A stretch of 5,269 nt of DNA from CTSoil-075 sp964292325 (GTDB lineage: Bacteria > Bacillota > Negativicutes > DSM-13327), in the NCBI GenBank assembly GCA_964292325.1, contig CAXYVG010000169.1:1-5269 (forward strand), read 5' to 3'. Below the pieces are notes generated by a model, which was not told the origin of the DNA, ran no database searches, and saw only the letters and a list, made by a program, of their open reading frames with translations. The translations under genes were made by a program, and so were the position numbers. How positions within the stretch are numbered: position 1 is the first letter of the stretch; each line of letters starts with the position of its first letter. Shown one piece after another: positions 1 through 5,269 of this stretch.

Positions 1-10
1 TCCTTCAGGA

Positions 11-802
11 ATGTTGAAAAATATGATTTTTGATCTGGTGGCTGGAAAAGAATTGGCTTGGCGTCTTGCCGTGCGTGATATCAAAGCACAATACCGTCAG
101 GCTTTGCTGGGTATTGTGTGGGCTTTTATCATTCCTCTTCTTAATACTGCAGTCTGGTTATTCCTCAGTAAGTCTGGGATTTTTATGGTTTCAAACACAT
201 CTATTTCATATCCAGTATATGTGTTTACCGGTACCATGCTCTGGTCAATTTTCATGGATGCGGTGAATGCGCCGTTACAACAGTCAATTTCAGCTAAGTC
301 CATGCTTGCAAAACTTAATTTTCCGCGAGAAGCGCTGATAGTTTCAGGAATATATCAGACCCTCTTTAATGCATCTGTTAAGCTATTACTACTGTTTATT
401 GTTTTGATTATTATGAAAGTAAACTTCGGTTGGGGAATCCTGCTGTTCCCAGCAGGATTGTTTTCATTGATGCTGGTCGGTACAGCTTTGGGATTACTGA
501 TTACACCGATTGGCATGCTCTATACTGATATTGGACGGGCTTTGCCGCTACTCATGCAGTTCCTAATGTTTGTTACACCTGTGGTGTTTCCTATGCCTAA
601 GGAAGGGGTGGCAGCCACCTTGTTTGCATATAACCCTTTGACTCCTGTTATCCTTACTAGCCGGGACTGGTTGACCGGTTTTCCTCCTGAGTACCTTTGG
701 CCTTTTCTGTTGGTAAATGCCGTCACCGTGCTATTGCTTATAGTAGTATGGATAGTTTACCGGTTGGCGATGCCGATATTGATAGAACGTATGAGTGCTT
801 GA
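11..802 (+). CDS. wzm: ABC polysaccharide exporter, membrane subunit (Wzm type)
   Basis: This is an inner-membrane permease of the ABC-2 family. Two copies would form the channel that moves a finished lipid-linked polysaccharide from the cytoplasm to the periplasm, powered by the ATPase encoded next. The protein has 263 residues, the usual length for Wzm/KpsM-like subunits. The N-terminus carries the family motif VRDIKAQYRQALLG (about residues 21-34), followed by hydrophobic segments near 33-53, 67-88, 108-135, 141-168, 178-194 and 228-252. The family-typical YTDIGRALPLL...TPVVFP stretch is at 171-194 and NPLTPVI at 208-214. The start is uncertain. ATG at 11 directly abuts AGGA (7-10), too close for a ribosome site. 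ATG at 23 has that AGGA 12 nt upstream. The frame is also open to the left edge, so translation could begin outside the window. The function call is secure; whether the glycan is O antigen or another surface polymer is inferred. Confidence 0.93.
   Translation: MLKNMIFDLVAGKELAWRLAVRDIKAQYRQALLGIVWAFIIPLLNTAVWLFLSKSGIFMVSNTSISYPVYVFTGTMLWSIFMDAVNAPLQQSISAKSMLAKLNFPREALIVSGIYQTLFNASVKLLLLFIVLIIMKVNFGWGILLFPAGLFSLMLVGTALGLLITPIGMLYTDIGRALPLLMQFLMFVTPVVFPMPKEGVAATLFAYNPLTPVILTSRDWLTGFPPEYLWPFLLVNAVTVLLLIVVWIVYRLAMPILIERMSA
436..464 (+). repeat. Perfect inverted repeat followed by T run, inside wzm
   Basis: AATCCTGCTG (436-445) and its exact reverse complement CAGCAGGATT (450-459) flank a 4-nt TTCC loop. 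The sequence then reads GTTTT (460-464). The shape resembles a weak intrinsic terminator, but it lies within the wzm coding sequence (roughly residues 142-151, GILLFPAGLF). It may be chance in a stretch coding for Leu/Gly, an RNA structure that tunes expression within the operon, or an attenuation point. The repeat is seen directly; any function is unproven. Confidence 0.4.
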
Positions 803-804
803 AC

Positions 805-1986
805 ATGAGTGATACCCTGATCAAAGTTGAAGGTGTTTCCAAGAAGTTTTGTCGCGATCTCAAACGCTCATTGTGGTATGGCATGCAGGATCTTGGCAAT
901 GAATTATTGGGGCGACGGCATGGCGGCAACGGTGCTTTACGGAATGATGAGTTCTGGGCGGTGAATGACGTTTCTTTTGAGCTTAAACGAGGCGAGTGTC
1001 TGGGGCTTATCGGCCACAATGGCGCAGGCAAGACAACGCTTTTGCGTATGTTAAATGGTCTTATTAAACCCGATAAGGGTCGAATTGAAATGCGCGGCAG
1101 AGTAGGGGCGCTTATTGCCTTGGGGGCCGGATTCAATCCGATTTTGACTGGACGTGAAAACATTTACGTGAATGCGTCGATATTGGGACTGAGTAAACGG
1201 GAAATCGAAACTAAAATTGATGAGATCATTGATTTTGCAGAGATCGGGGAGTTTATCGATTCTCCAGTGCAGAACTACAGTTCAGGGATGACTGTAAGGC
1301 TAGGATTTGCTGTGGCAACGGCTATAACTCCAGATATTTTGCTCTTAGACGAGGTCTTAGCTGTTGGAGACACAATGTTTAGAGCAAAGTGTCTGCAACG
1401 TATTGGTAAAATACTCAGCAACACTAGTGTAATATTTGTTAGCCATGATCAAAATCAAGTTTCTAGAATATGTGATAAGGTTTTATTACTTGAAAAAGGT
1501 AAAGTAGTATACCAAGGATCTACCTGTGATGGTTTGAGCTTCTACAGAAATATAAATCTTACGGTTATGGAATCATATGTATTTTGTGTTCCAAGTATTA
1601 CAAGTCCATTATTTAGTGCATCTGTTTCCAGAATTATTTGGGGAGATAACTTAGAGTTTATTTTAAAGTTTAATGCAAATATTGAATTTGATATTGGACT
1701 ATTTTTAATTCATTTATCAAATGACAATATGTTTGTTTCGCATGCAGAGGTAAAATTTGAGAGTGTTGCAGTCTGTAGTGGCAAAAATATATATAAGATT
1801 GTTGTTCAAAATAATCAGTTAGTAGCAGGTAGGTTTTATGCGAGTATTTCAGTCTTTTCTAAAGATCGTAAAACTATATTATTGCATATGATAAATGCTA
1901 CTAGTTTTGAAGTGATTGGGAGTCGTGGATATGGACCATCAATACTCCAAAAGGCCAGAATCGAAACAGTTTTATCAAAGAAGTAA
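805..1986 (+). CDS. wzt: ABC polysaccharide exporter, ATPase with C-terminal glycan-binding domain (Wzt type)
   Basis: This cytoplasmic nucleotide-binding subunit pairs with the Wzm permease. With ATG 805 the protein has 393 residues. The ATPase domain shows Walker A GHNGAGKT (70-77), the Wzt-typical GAGFNPILTGRENI (107-120), signature YSSGM (158-162), Walker B ILLLDE (178-183), D-loop LAVGD (185-189) and switch histidine H214 in FVSHD. Residues about 255-393 form a separate beta-rich region matching the position of the Wzt carbohydrate-binding domain, which in E. coli O9a Wzt recognises the modified glycan end. It is somewhat short here (about 140 residues) and not recognisable in detail. 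ATG 805 is preferred because it falls 2 nt after the wzm stop and gives the normal N-terminus MSDTLIKVEGVSKKF. The frame stays open upstream to 697, but those residues overlap wzm and look unlike the family. G+C drops sharply from about codon 190 onward. Confidence 0.93.
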   Translation: MSDTLIKVEGVSKKFCRDLKRSLWYGMQDLGNELLGRRHGGNGALRNDEFWAVNDVSFELKRGECLGLIGHNGAGKTTLLRMLNGLIKPDKGRIEMRGRVGALIALGAGFNPILTGRENIYVNASILGLSKREIETKIDEIIDFAEIGEFIDSPVQNYSSGMTVRLGFAVATAITPDILLLDEVLAVGDTMFRAKCLQRIGKILSNTSVIFVSHDQNQVSRICDKVLLLEKGKVVYQGSTCDGLSFYRNINLTVMESYVFCVPSITSPLFSASVSRIIWGDNLEFILKFNANIEFDIGLFLIHLSNDNMFVSHAEVKFESVAVCSGKNIYKIVVQNNQLVAGRFYASISVFSKDRKTILLHMINATSFEVIGSRGYGPSILQKARIETVLSKK

Positions 1987-2005
1987 TATGGCGTAGATAT
2001 AATAT

Positions 2006-2563
2006 ATGAAAACATTAAATGAATATTTAATTGCATATAACAAATCTGTTAAATTGCATCTTGGTTGCGGCGGGGAAAGATGGAAGGATTTCATCAATGT
2101 GGACTTGTATCCCTGCGATTGTTCTAGGATTGATTCATCTCGTTCTGGATGCGTGGCAGATGCATTTGCTGATATTAGAAATCTCAAGATTGCTAACGAT
2201 ACTGTTGATGAAATATTTACTAGTCACACTTTTGAACATTTTCCGAGATGGGAAGGTGAGGAAATGTTAGCGGATTGGTTTAGAATTCTTAAACCAGGTG
2301 GTAAGTTGGTTATTGAAACTCCAGATTTTTGGCGGTGTGTACTTTGGTTGTTTCACCCTTCCAGTGAAAAGCGACGTTTGGGGCGAACTCAGTTTTATGG
2401 AAACCAATGGGATAGGATTGACTATGAAACGCACAGATACTTGTGGACAAGTCGTGAACTATACAATGTATGCATAAAACTAGGTTTTAAGAAAGTTAAT
2501 GTATCACATCGAACCGAAACACATTATCCTTGGCGTGACATGAGACTAGAGGCGTGGAAATAG
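2006..2563 (+). CDS. Class I SAM-dependent methyltransferase
   Basis: This is a 185-residue Rossmann-fold methyltransferase (Methyltransf_11-like), predicted cytoplasmic. Motif I is LHLGCGG (17-23), the SAM-binding glycine loop. The acidic residue ending strand 2 is D33 in INVDLYP, followed by ADIRNL (55-60), VDEIFTSHTFEHF (67-79) and the post-motif LKPGGKLVIETPD (95-107). The C-terminus carries PWRDMRLEAWK (175-185); endings of this kind are common in methyltransferases of surface-polysaccharide loci. It starts 19 nt after wzt without a clear Shine-Dalgarno sequence. ATG 2006 is the only reasonable start before motif I. Position beside a two-domain Wzt suggests it methylates a sugar of the exported glycan, perhaps its non-reducing end, but the acceptor cannot be read from sequence. 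It lacks the kinase domain of WbdD (E. coli O8/O9a), so it is not that protein. O-methylation is a guess; N- or C-methylation is not excluded. Confidence 0.85.
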   Translation: MKTLNEYLIAYNKSVKLHLGCGGERWKDFINVDLYPCDCSRIDSSRSGCVADAFADIRNLKIANDTVDEIFTSHTFEHFPRWEGEEMLADWFRILKPGGKLVIETPDFWRCVLWLFHPSSEKRRLGRTQFYGNQWDRIDYETHRYLWTSRELYNVCIKLGFKKVNVSHRTETHYPWRDMRLEAWK

Positions 2564-2565
2564 AC

Positions 2566-3918
2566 ATGAAGGTGGTGCAAATAGTTCAACAATTATTGCA
2601 TATTGATCTAAAAACTAATCTTAAATACATTTTGCTTGTTCCTGACTCATTGTTTTGGGTTACTGGTAGAATAGCCCGTGAAATAAGCAATGTTTTAATT
2701 GAAAAAGGTGCTAACCCGCTAATTTGTTCTGGTCCTGTGCTTTCAAAATTGCTTGCAATAATGCCTGATTTTGTTAATCAAATTCAAATTGTTCATTTTT
2801 TAACTCCTCATCTTGCAACAAACTTTAAAGATTTTTTTTATGATAAGTGTATTTTTATATCAACGATTCATCATATTGAAAACGCTCAGAGTGTCGAGCC
2901 TTCATTATATTCTGATGCAATAATGACAGTATCACGTCAGTGGCACAATGAACTCGAACAATCAGGAATTCCTAAATCCAAATTAGTGATGATTCAAAAT
3001 GGAATTGATGTAGACCTATTTCATCCAGTTTCTAATGACGAAAAATTAGAAATAAGACGAAAATACGGATTGCCATTAAATAAGTTTGTTATTGGTTTTT
3101 CTGCTAAAAAAACAAGTGATTCGTGCGACCGGAAAGGTATAGATGTTCTAGAATCAATAATAAAATTATCGTCTGTTGAGCTAGGTTCCAATATAACATG
3201 GTTTATACGTGGGCCTGGTTGGGACTATTTGATTGAACATTTTCAGAAGCAAGGAATTGATATCTATTATTGTCATTTCCTTGAAAGTGATAATAGTTTG
3301 GCCGAATCATACCAAGCTCTTGACGCTTTTGTAATTACCTCTCGAATAGAGGGTGGACCTGTTACGCTGCTTGAAGCGATGTCATGCGGTTTACCTGTTA
3401 TTACAACTAAAGTTGGTGTTTCACTTGAGATAATAGATAATTATGTAAATGGTTTTTTCGTCAATTTTAATGATCCATTAGATATTTTAAGTAAGCTTAA
3501 ATATGTAATAAGTAATTCATATGCTATGACTCGGTTAGGAGTTCGTGCAAGAGAAACTATTGTTAGTAAATTGCAATGGAAGTATACAACTAAAGAGATA
3601 CTGAAGTTATACTTAATTGCTGAAGACACCTTTAAAAGTAGAAGTAAATGTATAAGTAAAACTAGCCAACTTTTTCAAGCCCAATTTGAATCAAAATTTA
3701 ATATAAAAAGATGGATTTATTCAAGAGAGTGCACATATTTTGCATCATTTCTTGAAAGTCAGAAAGCACATAAAGCTGCTATTAAGATGGCTAACAGTGC
3801 AATTGCAATTTCACCTTTTGATCTAAATATATTGAGAAGCACTCTACATTTATCTAGTCTCAGAGTTCTGTTCCAATTTTTACAAAGAATTTATAGATAT
3901 TTGGTTTTAGATCGATGA
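2566..3918 (+). CDS. GT4-type glycosyltransferase with C-terminal helical extension
   Basis: This is a GT-B fold, retaining-type glycosyltransferase predicted to add a sugar to the growing lipid-linked glycan at the cytoplasmic membrane face. Counting from ATG 2566 it has 450 residues. The N-terminal domain begins with YILLVPDSLFWVTGRIAREI (21-40) and ends with SRQWHNELEQSGIPKSKL...IQNGID (123-148), a typical GT4 interdomain signature. The C-terminal domain has RKG (189-191) for donor phosphate contact and the EX7E motif E262-GGPVTLL-E270 followed by AMSCGLPVITT. Residues about 360-450 exceed the standard fold and look helical, with a TPR-like pair (ESQKAHKAAIKMANSAIAISPFD, described in two parts: 397-409 and 410-419) and a hydrophobic basic tail. 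GTG 2554 is an alternative start, four codons earlier and overlapping the methyltransferase stop. ATG 2566 is preferred because GGA (2556-2558) lies 7 nt upstream. G+C is very low in places (about 18% at 2821-2880). Donor and acceptor are unknown. Confidence 0.88.
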   Translation: MKVVQIVQQLLHIDLKTNLKYILLVPDSLFWVTGRIAREISNVLIEKGANPLICSGPVLSKLLAIMPDFVNQIQIVHFLTPHLATNFKDFFYDKCIFISTIHHIENAQSVEPSLYSDAIMTVSRQWHNELEQSGIPKSKLVMIQNGIDVDLFHPVSNDEKLEIRRKYGLPLNKFVIGFSAKKTSDSCDRKGIDVLESIIKLSSVELGSNITWFIRGPGWDYLIEHFQKQGIDIYYCHFLESDNSLAESYQALDAFVITSRIEGGPVTLLEAMSCGLPVITTKVGVSLEIIDNYVNGFFVNFNDPLDILSKLKYVISNSYAMTRLGVRARETIVSKLQWKYTTKEILKLYLIAEDTFKSRSKCISKTSQLFQAQFESKFNIKRWIYSRECTYFASFLESQKAHKAAIKMANSAIAISPFDLNILRSTLHLSSLRVLFQFLQRIYRYLVLDR

Positions 3919-5096
3919 TTACTTTTTTTACAGCATATTTAGGTGGAACTCATGGTACAGCTAAATCAGCTCGTGATTTTTTACGTGCTTTACTTGCATG
4001 TCATGATTCAGTCAATGTCGTAAGTCCATGTCGAGAACAATTTCCTTCTATCATGTGCGACACAAAACTTAGTACGCCAGAATGGTTGTGTATGCCAAAA
4101 GTTATTAAGTTCCCGTTGATGCCATGGAATATCAACTCGTCTGTGGTTATGGAATGGGTTAAAGCTAAAAAGGCATTTCGTGACTTGCGCAAGATGAAAT
4201 TGAATGATTTTGTAATAGTAAATGGTTGGGCAAGTTGTGGACATTGGCAGATAGTAAAAAACGGCTTTGAGTGTCCAAAGGTTATCATAATTCGTGAATC
4301 ACCGCGGCATTTTAGCGGTCCGGATCGAGATGAATTACTACAAAATCTCTTAGAGGTATTTTCAAGCTTTGATTACATAATTTTTGTTTCGGAACGAGTA
4401 TGTAATGAATGGCGGCATTATGAGGAAATTGCTATTAAGCCGTATTCAGTTCTGCCTAATTGCTGTGAAGAGGAGGAAATTCTCCAATATACAGCTTTAG
4501 AACGCTCTTCTTTGCGAGAACAATTCGGATTTCATGATGATTTTGTTGTTCTTTGTCCAGGCACAATTGAGTATCGCAAGGGACAGGATTTACTTCTAGA
4601 TGTTGTTCCAGAGCTTTGTTCGAAAATTCCTAATCTTAAGGTTTTGTTTGTAGGTGATCCAGCTACCAAATGGGGAGAAGAGTTGCTCAGAAGTGCCTAC
4701 GGTCATGTGATGAATGGTACTGTAATTCATTGTTATTCAAAACCGAGCATTATAGATTTATTACATGCTTCTGATGTCCTAGCATTTCCATCTCGTGCAG
4801 AGGCGATGCCGAGAACAATTTTAGAGGCTATGGCCATTAAAATTCCTGTTGTTGCTTCAGATGTGGATGGAATACCTGAATTGATACAAGATGGTAAAAC
4901 TGGTTTGCTTTGTTCAAAAGATGATAAAGCGGGTCTTAGTATGGCAATTTCGCTACTCTATGAAAATCCTGATTTAAGGAAACGCATGAGTGATTCTGCT
5001 TCAGAACGATATTGGGCACATTTTTCGCGACGTCATCAATTTGATAGAGTGTCTCACATACTGGATTGTATTTATCGTAGTACGCTGAATCTTTGA
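3915..5096 (+). CDS. GT4-type glycosyltransferase
   Basis: This 393-residue GT-B glycosyltransferase probably builds the same glycan as its upstream neighbour. The N-terminus ITFFTAYLGGTHGTAKSARDF (2-22, first strand plus glycine-rich acceptor loop) is followed by YIIFVSERVCNEW (154-166) and VLPNCCEEEE (179-188), the usual end of the N-terminal domain. The C-terminal domain opens with VVLCPGTIEYRKGQDLLLDV (211-230), where R221/K222 should contact the donor diphosphate. The EX7E motif is E296-AMPRTIL-E304, followed by AMAIKIPVVASDVDGIPELI and DGKTGLL (326-332), the classic GT4 nucleotide-sugar site. ATG 3915 overlaps the previous stop as ATGA with no Shine-Dalgarno sequence, so translation is probably coupled to the upstream gene. 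Codons 3-5 contain a run of seven T. The sequence differs clearly from the preceding glycosyltransferase, so this is not a recent duplication. Sugar specificity cannot be assigned. Confidence 0.92.
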   Translation: MITFFTAYLGGTHGTAKSARDFLRALLACHDSVNVVSPCREQFPSIMCDTKLSTPEWLCMPKVIKFPLMPWNINSSVVMEWVKAKKAFRDLRKMKLNDFVIVNGWASCGHWQIVKNGFECPKVIIIRESPRHFSGPDRDELLQNLLEVFSSFDYIIFVSERVCNEWRHYEEIAIKPYSVLPNCCEEEEILQYTALERSSLREQFGFHDDFVVLCPGTIEYRKGQDLLLDVVPELCSKIPNLKVLFVGDPATKWGEELLRSAYGHVMNGTVIHCYSKPSIIDLLHASDVLAFPSRAEAMPRTILEAMAIKIPVVASDVDGIPELIQDGKTGLLCSKDDKAGLSMAISLLYENPDLRKRMSDSASERYWAHFSRRHQFDRVSHILDCIYRSTLNL

Positions 5097-5101
5097 CAGG
5101 A
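5097..5101 (+). promoter_or_regulatory. Ribosome binding site of the WbsX-like gene
   Basis: CAGGA ends 10 nt before ATG 5112 and follows the preceding glycosyltransferase stop codon (5094-5096) directly. It is the clearest Shine-Dalgarno match in the window and supports 5112 as the start of a separately initiated protein rather than a continuation of the upstream gene. Confidence 0.6.
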
Positions 5102-5111
5102 TCATTTATCT

Positions 5112-5269
5112 ATGGATCTAAGTCCTCATGATATCAAACTGATAGCTTTCTATTTACCCCAGTTTCATCCCATCACTGAAAATAACCAATGGTGGGGCAA
5201 GGGATTCACTGAGTGGCACAATGTTGTCCGGGCAAGGCCGCTATTCCCTGGTCATTATCAGCCTCATAT
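5112..5269 (+). CDS. WbsX/GH99-like protein, N-terminal fragment (runs off window)
   Basis: The first 52 codons are present, beginning MDLSPHDIKLIAFYLPQFHP; the gene continues past the right edge. The pattern IAFYLPQFHPITEN (10-23), WWGKGFTEW (27-35), then NVVRARPLFPGHYQPH (37-52) is the N-terminal hallmark of the WbsX family (Pfam Glyco_tran_WbsX), related to glycoside hydrolase family 99. These proteins are common in O-antigen and capsule loci, alone or fused to glycosyltransferases. They are often annotated as glycosyltransferases, although the fold relation is to endo-alpha-mannosidases, so the actual reaction is unsettled. The start is supported by CAGGA 10 nt upstream. It lies in the same frame as the preceding glycosyltransferase, from which it is separated by one TGA stop and five codons. 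G+C returns to about 50% here. Full length and any additional domains cannot be judged. Confidence 0.88.
   Translation, partial: MDLSPHDIKLIAFYLPQFHPITENNQWWGKGFTEWHNVVRARPLFPGHYQPH

Noticed and set aside
697..804. A 36-residue N-terminal extension of the Wzt frame overlapping wzm
   Set aside because: The extension is an off-frame reading of wzm, has no family resemblance, and ATG 805 gives the normal Wzt N-terminus just after the wzm stop.
738..1163. 141-codon open frame on the - strand opposite wzt
   Set aside because: It lies opposite the strongly conserved ATPase domain, shows no recognisable protein motif, and is explained by codon structure on the coding strand.
1988..1996. Two-codon open frame ATG GCG TAG between wzt and the methyltransferase
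   Set aside because: It is too short to mean anything without conservation and has no ribosome site.
1998..2003. TATAAT, a perfect -10 promoter match before the methyltransferase
   Set aside because: It lies 2 nt before the start codon, so transcripts would begin inside the gene, and no -35 element is visible near 1975-1980. The match is likely chance in AT-rich DNA.
2031..2270. 79-codon + strand open frame inside the methyltransferase
   Set aside because: It is an alternative frame of a well-supported gene with a complete SAM motif series.
3106..3112. A7 run as a possible programmed -1 frameshift site
   Set aside because: The zero-frame codons (GCT AAA AAA ACA) do not form the X XXY YYZ heptamer, and the frame continues normally through all GT4 motifs.
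4303..4321. ACCGC...GCGGT inverted repeat in the second glycosyltransferase
   Set aside because: It has only a 5-bp stem with a 9-nt loop and no T run, within expectation for chance.

Overview
The window is a piece of a polysaccharide (O-antigen or capsule type) biosynthesis locus from a Gram-negative bacterium. It holds five complete genes and the start of a sixth, all on the + strand and tightly packed: a 2-nt gap, a 19-nt gap, a 10-nt overlap or 2-nt gap (depending on the start chosen), a 4-nt ATGA overlap and a 15-nt gap. No RNA gene, insertion sequence, CRISPR array or convincing promoter is visible, so the genes look like the middle of one long operon whose promoter lies upstream. The start-codon contexts and patchy, low G+C are typical of gammaproteobacterial surface-sugar loci, but the species cannot be told from this sequence.

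Layout. Positions 11-802 encode the membrane subunit (Wzm type) and 805-1986 the ATPase subunit (Wzt type) of an ABC polysaccharide exporter. The ATPase carries an extra C-terminal domain of the kind that binds the finished glycan. Next come a small class I SAM-dependent methyltransferase (2006-2563), a GT4-type glycosyltransferase with an unusual helical C-terminal tail (about 2566-3918), a second GT4-type glycosyltransferase (3915-5096), and the first 52 codons of a WbsX/GH99-like protein (5112 to the window end).

How they would work together. In the ABC-transporter pathway the glycan is built on undecaprenyl-diphosphate at the cytoplasmic face by glycosyltransferases and then exported whole by Wzm/Wzt. 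In the best-studied systems (E. coli O8/O9a) a terminal modification such as methylation stops growth and is recognised by the Wzt C-terminal domain. A methyltransferase directly after a two-domain Wzt fits that logic here, but this is inference. No Wzx flippase or Wzy polymerase is present in the window.

Base composition. By rough hand count, G+C is near 48-50% in wzm and the first half of the wzt ATPase domain. It falls to about 30% from near position 1380 and stays low or patchy through the methyltransferase and glycosyltransferases. It returns to about 50% in the WbsX-like gene at the right edge. The break lies inside wzt, which suggests that the specificity-determining part of the locus was exchanged by recombination in the conserved ATPase sequence.
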